Shown: positions 1 through 6,123, numbered from the stretch's first letter. The stretch is 9,369 nt of DNA from an uncultured Oribacterium sp. (GCA_900772695.1 CAAGRO010000062.1:1-9369), one strand, 5' to 3'. Notes: generated by a model from the sequence alone, not told the origin. Numbers and translations: made by a program.

Positions 1-779
1 CTGTCCTTGATGGTGACGCGCTTCCGGAACTTCGGATTCGTCAGCACATCCCAGGTGGAGGCCTCCGCACGGGTCATCAGGTCCGGGTTATAGACGATGC
101 CGGTGACGCCCCACATATAGCCGGCGGCGTAGCGGCTCCACGGCTCACCGTGGATCTCGTGGTCCTCGAAGATCTTCCGAAGATACGGGGACACGCCCTT
201 GATATAGTAGTTTTTCTCGTCCGTCGTGTCGAAGAAGTGCTCGGAGAGCGGCTGCACCTTACCCTCGCTGATCAGCTTCATGAACATATACTCGGACGGG
301 CAGATGAGGTCGTAGGTATCGCCGAGGGTCAGCATGTTGTAGAGATCCTCATTGGTACCGAAGGTGGAGTACTCGACCTTCACCTTCTTGCCATAGGTCT
401 CCTGGTACCAGTCCTCGAAGTCCTTCACCAGCGAGTTTTCACCGAGGATATCCCCGCTTGGGAGGTCAATGACTTCATCAGCGCTCCACCCGCCCTGGTC
501 GATGTACTCCTCCCAGTTGCAGACGCGCAGCGTGATGGTATCGTCGGACTTCGGGGCCGCGAAGGCCTCAAGGGTGCCGAGCGATGGCAGGAAGGCGCTG
601 AGAGCAATACAGCCTGCGGCAAGAAGTGCAAGTGGTTTCCGGCTTCGGCCGCCGGCTGTCCGGTGCATGCCGCGTGCTGTCCGACGCGTGCCGCATGCTG
701 TCTCGTGCATGTCGCGTGCTGTCCGGCGCGTGCCCGATGGAAGCATTGGCCTGCTATCAGATGTAAAGATTCTATCCAT
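1..779 (-). CDS. potD: PotD-like polyamine ABC transporter substrate-binding protein (C-terminus beyond window)
   Basis: This is the extracytoplasmic binding protein that captures spermidine/putrescine and delivers it to the PotABC importer. The first 259 codons are visible and the 3' end runs off the left edge. The ATG at 779-777 is chosen because AAGGAG (787-792) lies 7 nt upstream. It overlaps the potC stop by 8 nt, implying translational coupling. Residues 1-47 form an unusual Arg-rich extension built from 7-residue repeats. A signal segment follows (RSRKPLALLAAGC then a hydrophobic stretch to about residue 74), with Cys57 as a possible lipobox or a signal peptidase I cut near AFA-AP. The mature part opens with TLRVCNWEEYID (residues 83-94), and later has STFGTNEDLYNML, YDLICPSEYMF and WGVTGIVYNPDL. 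These match the PotD family pattern of NW-EYI, T-NE-MY and a G-(I/V)-YN segment. An insert of about 18 residues follows EYID. The identity is strong, but the exact polyamine is not determinable. Confidence 0.93.
   Translation of the reverse strand, partial: MDRIFTSDSRPMLPSGTRRTARDMHETACGTRRTARGMHRTAGGRSRKPLALLAAGCIALSAFLPSLGTLEAFAAPKSDDTITLRVCNWEEYIDQGGWSADEVIDLPSGDILGENSLVKDFEDWYQETYGKKVKVEYSTFGTNEDLYNMLTLGDTYDLICPSEYMFMKLISEGKVQPLSEHFFDTTDEKNYYIKGVSPYLRKIFEDHEIHGEPWSRYAAGYMWGVTGIVYNPDLMTRAEASTWDVLTNPKFRKRVTIKD
642..740 (-). repeat. 21-bp in-frame tandem repeat in the potD 5' end
   Basis: About four and a half units of 21 bp run through the potD N-terminal coding region: 642-662, 663-683, 684-704, 705-725 and a degenerate partial from 726. 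Read on the minus strand they encode RTARDMH, ETACGTR, RTARGMH and RTAGGRS. Alternate units resemble each other most (663-683 and 705-725 differ at one base), suggesting a 42-bp higher-order period. Because 21 is a multiple of three, copy-number change would alter length without a frameshift. Confidence 0.85.
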
Positions 780-1581
780 GGACCGGCTCCTTTCTCTTCT
801 CTTCCTGGATGGCGCGGTAGTTACCGATCGCCACCACCAGGATCACGATGAGGAAGATCACCGTCGACAGGGCCCAGAGCGCGGTCTTGATCGTCGTCTG
901 GGAGCCCTTCGTCGCATTCACGACGTAGGTGCTGATGGTGTCGAACATCGCCGGCTTCGTGTAGGTCGCGATGAAGTAATCGTCGAGGGACAGGGTGATG
1001 GCGAGGCCGAAGCCGGAAACGATGCCCGGCATGATCTGCGGAATCACGACCTGCTTCAGCGCGCGGAACGGCGTGGCACCGAGGTCGAGGGCCGCCTCAT
1101 AGAGGCTGGAGTCCATCTGCTGGATCTTCGGCATGACGTTCAGGAACACGAACGGTGCGCTTAAGGTCACATGGCCGATGAGCAGCGGGATGTAGGTATC
1201 CTTGCTGATCCGCATAACGACGACCATCAGTACACAGATGGAAAAGCCGGTCACGACGTCCGCGTTGATGACCGGAATCTGGTTCATCGTGCTCATCGCG
1301 GTCTTCACGCGCTCCTTCGAGTAGAAGGCGCCGATGGCGCCGAGGCTGCCGAGGATGGTCGCGATCAGGGCCGAGGTGAAGGCCAGGGTCAGGGTACCGA
1401 AGATCATCGTCCGAAGCTCCTCGGTCGTAAAGAGGGTCACATAGTTCTGCAGGGAGAAGCCGCGGATCGTTCCGATCGTCGTGGCGTCGGTGAAACTGTA
1501 CACCGCGAGTATCAGGATCGGGAGATACAGAAGGAGCAGCATCACCACAAAAAATATGGATTTCCAGAGCTTTTTCATCAC
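772..1581 (-). CDS. potC: PotC-like spermidine/putrescine ABC transporter permease
   Basis: This is the second integral-membrane subunit of the polyamine importer, forming the translocation path with PotB. The 269-residue length is normal for PotC. Hydrophobic segments lie near residues 9-30, 62-86, 104-125, 129-150, 187-205 and 236-254. The cytoplasmic EAA loop that docks on the ATPase is clear at residues 162-187 (EAALDLGATPFRALKQ, then PQIMPGI). Two starts are adjacent: GTG at 1581-1579 and ATG at 1578-1576. GTG gives a 4-nt overlap with the potB stop and a 9-nt spacing from AGGAGG, against 12 nt for ATG, so GTG is slightly preferred. The gene is the third of four in the transporter operon and overlaps potD by 8 nt. 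The sequence shows the permease family and operon position; polyamine specificity is inferred from the complete A-B-C-D set. Confidence 0.94.
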   Translation of the reverse strand: MMKKLWKSIFFVVMLLLLYLPILILAVYSFTDATTIGTIRGFSLQNYVTLFTTEELRTMIFGTLTLAFTSALIATILGSLGAIGAFYSKERVKTAMSTMNQIPVINADVVTGFSICVLMVVVMRISKDTYIPLLIGHVTLSAPFVFLNVMPKIQQMDSSLYEAALDLGATPFRALKQVVIPQIMPGIVSGFGLAITLSLDDYFIATYTKPAMFDTISTYVVNATKGSQTTIKTALWALSTVIFLIVILVVAIGNYRAIQEEKRKEPVHG

Positions 1582-2363
1582 AGTGCCGAGCCTCCTCTCG
1601 GGTTATCGTCCTCACCGGTGCCGGTCAGCAGGGTGAAGAGGCAGATAAATGCCAGCAGGATCAGTGCGATCATGGAGCCTCCGTGCCAGTTGTACGCGGA
1701 GAAGTAGCTTCCGATGAGGGAGCCCATGATATAGGTGCTGTTGTACAGCATGTCGAGCACGACATAGTTCGTCATCGCCGGCAGGAAGACCATCGAGATC
1801 CCGCTGATGACGCCCGGCATCGAGAGCGGCAGGGTCACCTTCCAGAAGGCGGTCTTCTCATCCGCGCCGAGATCGGCGGCGGCCTCCAGCAGGGAGCGGT
1901 CGAGTCGTGAAATCGTCGTATAGATCGGAAGGATCATAAACGGCAGGAAGTCATAGCTCATACCGATGACCGCATTGAGAAACGGATGCATCGCGAGGTT
2001 GCCTTCGAGGAAGGTCAGCACCTCCTTCAGCGCCGTGATGCGCAGCGAGAAATTGATCCACATCGGCATCACGAAGATCATCACGATGACCGACTTCGCA
2101 CGGAAGTGGCTGGTCGCGAGGATATACGCGAGCGGATACGCCAGCAGCACACAGACGATGGTGGTCACCGCGGCGATCGCGAGGCTGTAGAACAGGGTGC
2201 CGACGGTGTTCGGATTCGTGAAGAAGCCGATGAAGTTCATCAGCGTGAACTGTCCGGAGCCGTTCGTGAAGGCGTAGTAGAACAGCACGGCCAGTGGTGC
2301 AATCACAAACAGAATCAAAAAGAGCATGTACGGGATGCCCAGATTTTTTCTGGAGAAACGCAT
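1578..2363 (-). CDS. potB: PotB-like spermidine/putrescine ABC transporter permease
   Basis: This is the first integral-membrane subunit of the polyamine importer, pairing with PotC and driven by PotA. At 261 residues it is slightly shorter than many PotB proteins but complete. Hydrophobic segments occur near residues 10-31, 56-83, 91-110, 128-149, 185-205 and 229-248. The EAA loop is at about residues 160-185 (EAAADLGADEKTAFWKVTLP, then LSMPG). Typical PotB wording such as FVMPMWINFSLR and VFLPAMTNYVVLDML is present. The ATG at 2363 is preceded by AAAGGAG (2371-2377) with 7-nt spacing, and the potA stop lies just beside this ribosome site. Only 14 nt separate it from potA, and its TGA overlaps the potC start, so the genes are co-transcribed and probably translationally coupled. 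Confidence 0.94.
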   Translation of the reverse strand: MRFSRKNLGIPYMLFLILFVIAPLAVLFYYAFTNGSGQFTLMNFIGFFTNPNTVGTLFYSLAIAAVTTIVCVLLAYPLAYILATSHFRAKSVIVMIFVMPMWINFSLRITALKEVLTFLEGNLAMHPFLNAVIGMSYDFLPFMILPIYTTISRLDRSLLEAAADLGADEKTAFWKVTLPLSMPGVISGISMVFLPAMTNYVVLDMLYNSTYIMGSLIGSYFSAYNWHGGSMIALILLAFICLFTLLTGTGEDDNPRGGSAL

Positions 2364-2377
2364 AGATCGGCTCCTTT

Positions 2378-3832
2378 CTACTTTTTGATCGTAAAGCTCA
2401 TCTTCTCGGTCGGCATGATGAGGCCGACACGGTCGCCCATGTTCCAGAGGTCCTCGTCGTAGACGGCGAAGTCCTGCTCGAGCTCGGTGTGGATGATGTA
2501 GAGGTAGTGGGATCCGAGGTAGATCAGGTTACTGATGTTGCCCTGGATGAGGCCCTCCTCCTGGTTATCCGTCATGTCGATGTCCTCCGGCTGGATGGAC
2601 GCCATGACGCGGATACGGCTGAGATCGATGACCTCCCCGTTTGCATCGATGATGGTGCCGTCCTCCTGACGCCGGCCACCCTTGATGAGCTTCGTGAGGC
2701 TCGCGTGGAGCAGCTGGCCGTTGTACTCGAGACGGTAGTCCTTATTGATATCCACCTGGAAGGTATTCGTATGATCCTCTGCGATCATGATGTGAATGCC
2801 GTCCGGCTCCAGGCATATACCTACGCGGTCGCCGACATTGGCCGACTTCGTGGAGCGGGCCACGATTTCGTTCTTTCCGGACTGGATCGTGATTTCGTAG
2901 TGCATGCCCTTGAAGATCACGGCGGTCACGACGCCACGGATGGTGCCGTTCTCCGGCTTCGTGATTTCGACATCCTCCGGACGCACGACGGCGGTGATGT
3001 GGGTGCCCTCCGGGACATCATCGACGCACACGAACTCACCACCGCAGAAACGGGTGGTCAGCTTGCCGGTCATGATGCCGCCGAAGATGTTACTCTCTCC
3101 GATAAAGTCGGCGACGAAGGCGTTCTTCGGCTCGTTGTAGATGTCCTCCGGGGTGCCGATCTGCTGGATCTCGCCCTCACTCATGACGACGATCTTGTCG
3201 GACATGGTGAGTGCCTCCTCCTGGTCGTGGGTGACGTAGATGAAGGTGATGCCGAGCTTGTCATGCATGGCCTTCAGCTCAATCTGCATCTCCTGACGCA
3301 TCTTGAGGTCGAGCGCGCCGAGCGGCTCGTCGAGGAGGAGGATCTCCGGCTCGTTTACGAGTGCACGTGCGATGGCGATACGCTGCTGCTGGCCGCCGGA
3401 CAGGGTCGAGACACTGCGGTCCTCGAAGCCCTCGAGGTCGACGAGGCTCAGCATACGCTTCACCTTCCGATCGATGACGTCCTTCGCCACCTTTTTCTGA
3501 CGGAGACCGAAGGCGATGTTGTCATAGATATTCATGTGTGGAAAAAGCGCATAGCGCTGGAAAACCGTATTGATCGGACGCTCATATGGCGGGAGTGCGG
3601 TGATGGACTTTCCATTCAGAAGGATCTCGCCCGAGGTCGGAATGTCGAAGCCCGCAATCATCCGGAGGGTCGTCGTCTTCCCACAGCCGGACGGGCCGAG
3701 GAAGGTGACGAACTCACCGCGCTTCACTTCGAGGTTAAAATCATGTACGGCAATGAACCCGTTGTCGTCGTACTGGCGCATCACATGCCTGAGCTCAATG
3801 ATATTCTCGCTTTTCACTGTTTCGTTTCCCAT
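2378..3832 (-). CDS. potA: PotA-like polyamine ABC transporter ATPase with duplicated TOBE-like tail
   Basis: This cytoplasmic ATPase powers the PotB/PotC permease. Residues 10-240 are a complete ABC domain: Walker A GPSGCGKTT (46-54), Q-loop Q92 in FQRYALFPHM, signature LSGGQ (144-148), Walker B ILLLDEP (164-170), D-loop ALD (173-175) and switch His202 in YVTHDQEEA. A TOBE_2-type regulatory region follows (about 246-350). The protein is 484 residues, whereas PotA is usually about 350-380. The extra tail (about 351-484) resembles a second copy of the TOBE unit: PEDVEIT at 285-291 and PEDIDMT at 415-421, then NVGDRVG at 332-338 and NMGDRVG at 464-470. The start is ATG at 3832 with AAGGG 8 nt upstream, a weaker ribosome site than those of potB and potD. 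It is the first transporter gene, and the likely regulator gene lies upstream on the same strand. The ATPase assignment is certain; substrate is inferred from the operon. Confidence 0.95.
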   Translation of the reverse strand: MGNETVKSENIIELRHVMRQYDDNGFIAVHDFNLEVKRGEFVTFLGPSGCGKTTTLRMIAGFDIPTSGEILLNGKSITALPPYERPINTVFQRYALFPHMNIYDNIAFGLRQKKVAKDVIDRKVKRMLSLVDLEGFEDRSVSTLSGGQQQRIAIARALVNEPEILLLDEPLGALDLKMRQEMQIELKAMHDKLGITFIYVTHDQEEALTMSDKIVVMSEGEIQQIGTPEDIYNEPKNAFVADFIGESNIFGGIMTGKLTTRFCGGEFVCVDDVPEGTHITAVVRPEDVEITKPENGTIRGVVTAVIFKGMHYEITIQSGKNEIVARSTKSANVGDRVGICLEPDGIHIMIAEDHTNTFQVDINKDYRLEYNGQLLHASLTKLIKGGRRQEDGTIIDANGEVIDLSRIRVMASIQPEDIDMTDNQEEGLIQGNISNLIYLGSHYLYIIHTELEQDFAVYDEDLWNMGDRVGLIMPTEKMSFTIKK

Positions 3833-3877
3833 AATTCTTTCCCTTTATATGTAATAAATTTTAATCGTTCATGTAGT

Positions 3878-4000
3878 GGGCCCCGGAGGGGCGGCAGCGG
3901 AGGCACAGTACTCCGAGACCGGTTCAATCTAAGCCGGGGACCCGACTTGATTTCACACGGTCTCTACGTATGGCCTCCGTTGCCGCCCCTCCGGGAACCC
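3878..4000. repeat. Long imperfect inverted repeat (rod-like hairpin) between regulator and potA
   Basis: Arms 3882-3904 and 3973-3995 are 23 bp each and pair with one mismatch (a G-T in one RNA sense). Inward, GAGACCG (3915-3921) pairs with CGGTCTC (3958-3964), flanked by TAC/GTA. Further in, AATC and AAG (3926-3933, one bulged T) pair with CTT and GATT (3946-3952), closing on a CGG-GGAC-CCG tip (3935-3944). The whole 191-nt gap is thus dominated by one continuous rod of roughly 115-120 nt. No T-run follows it on the minus strand, so it is not a classical terminator. Confidence 0.85.
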
Positions 4001-4023
4001 CCTGCCTGTACTGTAACTAAAAA

Positions 4024-4581
4024 TCAAAACTCCGGCGGTGTGCTGATCCAGAGGAACTTCGCGGGCTTCGCACTCGGATTCTCGATCCGGTGGACCTGCG
4101 TCGTGCGGTAGTAGAAGCTCTCCCCGGCCTTCACCGTGTAGACCGCCTCCCCGAAGTGTACCCGGATCTTTCCGTTCATGACATAGCCGAACTCCTCACC
4201 GGTATGCGGCTTGTCCTCTTCGAGTGTCTGATGCGGGGCCAATGTTACCAGCAGGGGTTCCATCTCGAACTTCTGCGCGGTCGGCACCAGCCATTTACGA
4301 CAGTTTCCCTGCTCATCCACCTTCTCGAAGCAGTCCGCTCCGGTAAAGACGATCTGCTCCTGCGTCGATGCCTTGAAAAATTCACCCGGCGTCGTCCCGA
4401 GGCACTCGATGAGATCCATCAGCGTCACCACCGACGGCGACACCTGCCCCCGCTCCAGCTGCGAAATAAAGCCCTTCGTCAGCTCCGTCCGATCCGCCAG
4501 CTCCTGCTGCGTGAGACCGTTCCGGTTCCGGAGATTCTTGATTTTCCGCCCGATCTCGACGTTCACCTGCTCTGCTGCCAT
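4024..4581 (-). CDS. XRE-family transcriptional regulator with C-terminal cupin domain (PuuR-like)
   Basis: This cytoplasmic DNA-binding regulator of 185 residues has an N-terminal helix-turn-helix at about residues 12-65 (LTQQELADRTELTKGFISQL, then ERGQVSPS). A cupin barrel follows at about 108-180, with PHTGEEFGYVMNGKIRVHFG, VKAGESFYYRT and VHRIENPS. This architecture is known for PuuR-type and related regulators found beside polyamine genes. The ATG at 4581 is chosen because AAGGAAG (4587-4593) sits upstream; an in-frame extension back to 4641 would lack a ribosome site and overlap the proposed operators. The gene lies just upstream of potABCD on the same strand, so it likely senses polyamine or a related ligand through the cupin and controls itself and the pot genes. 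That role is inference. The cupin ligand and whether it binds metal cannot be read from sequence. Confidence 0.92.
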   Translation of the reverse strand: MAAEQVNVEIGRKIKNLRNRNGLTQQELADRTELTKGFISQLERGQVSPSVVTLMDLIECLGTTPGEFFKASTQEQIVFTGADCFEKVDEQGNCRKWLVPTAQKFEMEPLLVTLAPHQTLEEDKPHTGEEFGYVMNGKIRVHFGEAVYTVKAGESFYYRTTQVHRIENPSAKPAKFLWISTPPEF

Positions 4582-4605
4582 GGGCGCTTCCTTTCTGGTG
4601 TATAC

Positions 4606-4683
4606 ACTAAACTTTTTGCTAAACTTGCAATATGCTATCACTAAACTTTCAAGCCGGAATTCATTATACTATAACTAAACTTT
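4606..4683 (-). promoter_or_regulatory. Four phased direct repeats, probable operator of the XRE/cupin regulator
   Basis: ACTAAACTTT (plus-strand reading; AAAGTTTAGT on the gene strand) occurs at 4606-4615, 4640-4649 and 4674-4683, with a near copy GCTAAACTTG at 4618-4627. Start-to-start steps are 12, 22 and 34 nt, close to one, two and three helical turns. One copy falls in the promoter spacer, one just after the expected transcription start and two in the 5' UTR. The position suggests autorepression; binding itself is inferred. Confidence 0.72.
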
Positions 4684-4690
4684 TAATCAA
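4663..4690 (-). promoter_or_regulatory. Promoter of the XRE/cupin regulator
   Basis: On the minus strand, TTGATT (4690-4685) and a perfect TATAAT (4668-4663) are separated by 16 nt. The expected start is near 4656, giving a 5' UTR of about 75 nt that carries two operator-like repeats. A third overlaps the start region, and a fourth lies between the -35 and -10 boxes. Confidence 0.7.
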
Positions 4691-4723
4691 TTAATAATTG
4701 ACTTTTTACAAAAAAATTACGCC

Positions 4724-4752
4724 GGCGAGGGGCCCCGGAGAGTCGATCTGCA
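4724..4752 (+). repeat. Dispersed intergenic repeat, copy upstream of yhaM
   Basis: The unit starts GGCGAGGGG, continues CCCCGGAGAGTCG and ends CTGCA. It matches 6064-6094 in the same orientation, with one substitution over the first 22 bases and a small gap before CTGCA. It contains the palindrome GGGGCCCC. The GGGCCCCGGAG core also occurs at 3878-3888 in the hairpin upstream of potA. Confidence 0.75.
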
Positions 4753-4784
4753 TCTGAGTTTCGCGCACATGACGCAATGGAACG

Positions 4785-4813
4785 TTGCGGGATGCCCTCG
4801 CTTGTGTTAGTAT
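4785..4813 (+). promoter_or_regulatory. Candidate yhaM promoter with extended -10
   Basis: TTGCGG (4785-4790) and TAGTAT (4808-4813) are 17 nt apart, with an upstream TG (4805-4806) giving an extended -10. The predicted start is near 4820, leaving a leader of about 135 nt. Both hexamers deviate from consensus, so the call is moderate. Confidence 0.45.
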
Positions 4814-4950
4814 GGGCGACAGTGACGCGTATCCATAGACGCGCCCGGAACCTGTGACGATTTCTCCGAAAAAGCGGTGAGGATACCGTGCCCCTCGTCC
4901 AGCGCTGAGAAGTCGTTGTGTTGTTTAGAGCTATGGATTAGAAAGAATAC
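4814..4950 (+). promoter_or_regulatory. Predicted structured 5' leader of yhaM
   Basis: Two helices can be drawn. A distal stem-loop pairs CGCGT (4826-4830) with ACGCG (4839-4843), optionally extended by GGG/CCC. A larger stem pairs ACGATTTCTC (4857-4866) with GAGAAGTCGT (4907-4916), ten pairs including one G-U. It encloses a small hairpin CGGT/ACCG around 4875-4887. It matches no riboswitch class I recognise. The structure is a hand prediction. Confidence 0.4.
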
Positions 4951-4954
4951 ATAA

Positions 4955-5977
4955 ATGGAATTTAACGAGTTTTTCAGAGAACAGAATGCATCCACCCAGA
5001 ACGGCGGTATGCGCTTTATCGAGAGCTTCTATGACGGCATGCGGGTAGCGGATATCTACCTCGTGAAGACGAAGAACGCAGCGCTCACGAAGAATGGTAA
5101 GGAGTACCTGAACGTGACGCTGCAGGATCGCACCGGCCAGGTGGACGCGAAGGTCTGGGAGCCGAACTCCCCGGGCATCGCAGAGTTCGATGTGCTCGAC
5201 TACGTCTATGTCGAGGGCAATGTCACCGTTTATAATGGCAGCAACCAGCTGAGCATCCAGCGCCTCCGCGTGGCAAAGGAAGGATCCTTCGACCCGAAGA
5301 ATTATCTTCCGGTGTCCGGTCGTCCGATCCCGGAGATGGATCAGGAGCTGCAGCAGATGATCAAGTCGGTGAAGAATCCGTACCTGAACAAGCTGCTCAA
5401 CATGATCTTCCTCGAGAACGAAAGCTTCCATAAGGAGTTCATGCAGCACTCAGCCGCGAAGTCCGTACACCACGGCTACGTCGGCGGTCTTGCAGAGCAC
5501 ACCCTGTCGGTGGCAGCCATCTGCGATTTCTATGCGAAGCATTACCCGGATCTGCACCGTGACCTGCTGATCACCGCGGCGCTCTGCCACGACATCGGAA
5601 AGGTACAGGAGCTGACCGCGTTCCCACGCAACGATTACAGTGATGTCGGACAGCTGATCGGGCATATTGTCATCGGTTATCAGGCGGTGATCAACACGGC
5701 AAAGAAGATTCCGGATTTCCCGGAGACCCTCGCCGCAGAGCTCGGTCACTGCATCCTCGCGCACCATGGTGAGCTCGAGTACGGCTCCCCGAAGAAGCCG
5801 GCACTGATGGAGGCGATGGCCCTTTCCTTCGCTGACAACGTCGATGCGAAGCTCGAAACCATGCGCGAAGCCATCGCTGCCGCAGGCAAGAACGGCAAGG
5901 CACCGGACAGCAACGGCTGGCTCGGCTTCAACCGCCTCATCGACTCAAACCTTCGAAAGACCAGCGACCTTTCATAA
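4955..5977 (+). CDS. yhaM: YhaM-type 3'-5' exoribonuclease (OB-fold plus HD domain)
   Basis: This is a cytoplasmic metal-dependent 3'-5' exoribonuclease involved in RNA turnover; family members can also act on single-stranded DNA. Of 340 residues, about 29-105 form an OB-fold nucleic-acid-binding domain (YLNVTLQDRTGQVDAKVWEP and VYVEGNVTVYNGSNQLSIQR). About 160-300 form an HD phosphohydrolase domain, with VHHGYVGGLAEHTLSVA (His172/173, His182), the metal-binding CHDIGK (His212-Asp213), GH at 236-237, ILAHHGELEYGSP (His270/271) and FADNVDA (Asp294). All expected HD residues are present. The first 18 residues extend beyond the usual YhaM start, and Met19 (5009) is an alternative. Neither start has a strong ribosome site: 4955 has only AGAAAG about 8 nt upstream. 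The gene stands alone, divergent from the regulator and closed by its own terminator. Family assignment is strong. Confidence 0.94.
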   Translation: MEFNEFFREQNASTQNGGMRFIESFYDGMRVADIYLVKTKNAALTKNGKEYLNVTLQDRTGQVDAKVWEPNSPGIAEFDVLDYVYVEGNVTVYNGSNQLSIQRLRVAKEGSFDPKNYLPVSGRPIPEMDQELQQMIKSVKNPYLNKLLNMIFLENESFHKEFMQHSAAKSVHHGYVGGLAEHTLSVAAICDFYAKHYPDLHRDLLITAALCHDIGKVQELTAFPRNDYSDVGQLIGHIVIGYQAVINTAKKIPDFPETLAAELGHCILAHHGELEYGSPKKPALMEAMALSFADNVDAKLETMREAIAAAGKNGKAPDSNGWLGFNRLIDSNLRKTSDLS

Positions 5978-5991
5978 ATCATAATTGCACG

Positions 5992-6036
5992 AAACGCCGT
6001 CACACAAAGGATTCCCCTTTGCATGACGGCGTTTTT
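5992..6036 (+). terminator. Rho-independent terminator of yhaM
   Basis: An 11-bp stem pairs AAACGCCGTCA (5992-6002) with TGACGGCGTTT (6024-6034). An inner stem CAAAGG/CCTTTG (6005-6010 and 6016-6021) follows a 2x2 mismatch. The stem runs into TTTTT (6032-6036). It begins 14 nt after the yhaM stop. On the minus strand only three T's follow, so activity for the convergent gene would be weak. Confidence 0.9.
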
Positions 6037-6063
6037 GAATGATTCCGCAGTCAGAAGTGGAGT

Positions 6064-6109
6064 GGCGAGGAGCCCCGGAGAGTCGGTAACTGCAGCCCTC
6101 CGGGGCTCC
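6064..6109. repeat. Dispersed intergenic repeat with 12-bp inverted repeat, downstream of yhaM and the htrA-like gene
   Basis: Bases 6064-6094 repeat the unit found at 4724-4752. Here it also contains a perfect 12-bp inverted repeat: GGAGCCCCGGAG (6069-6080) and CTCCGGGGCTCC (6098-6109) with a 17-nt loop. On the minus strand the hairpin starts 14 nt after the htrA-like stop and could act as a 3' end stabiliser or weak terminator, but no T-run follows. Confidence 0.75.
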
Positions 6110-6123
6110 GCTTGAATTATGAC

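Larger units (their letters stand above)
4582..4954. other. Divergent intergenic region between regulator and yhaM
   Basis: This 373-bp gap has two halves. The left part (4582-4720) is AT-rich and holds the regulator's promoter and operator repeats. The right part (4721-4954) is GC-richer and holds one copy of a dispersed repeat (4724-4752), a candidate yhaM promoter (4785-4813) and a leader with predicted stems (about 4814-4950). No convincing small gene was found; the only short frames (for example 4769-4810 and 4812-4838) lack ribosome sites. Confidence 0.7.

Noticed and set aside
642..740. 21-bp repeats in potD as a CRISPR array or mobile-element end
   Set aside because: Units abut with no spacers, vary in sequence and keep reading frame, so they are a coding tandem repeat.
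3882..3995. Hairpin before potA as a classical Rho-independent terminator or a CRISPR repeat
   Set aside because: No T-run follows on either strand, the loop is far too long for a terminator, and there is only one unit with no spacers.
2489..4111. 540-codon open frame on the plus strand opposite potA
   Set aside because: It is antisense to a fully motif-complete PotA, its translation is a charged low-complexity string of V, D, L, R and H with no recognisable domain, and no ribosome site was seen. GC-rich codon use on the real strand produces such frames.
4582..4641. In-frame 20-codon upstream extension of the XRE/cupin regulator
   Set aside because: The downstream ATG at 4581 has AAGGAAG at correct spacing. 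The extension has no ribosome site, is not HTH-like, and overlaps the operator-like repeats.
4698..4726. TTGACT at 4698-4703 as the yhaM -35 box
   Set aside because: The position 17 nt downstream is GC-rich (GCCGGC) with no -10-like hexamer.
4769..4838. Two tiny frames upstream of yhaM (4769-4810, 13 codons; 4812-4838, 8 codons) as leader peptides
   Set aside because: Both start at or before the predicted transcription start near 4820 and lack ribosome sites; chance frames are the simpler reading.
4934..4942. ATG-GAT-TAG mini-ORF just before yhaM
   Set aside because: It is only two codons with no ribosome site; such strings occur often by chance.
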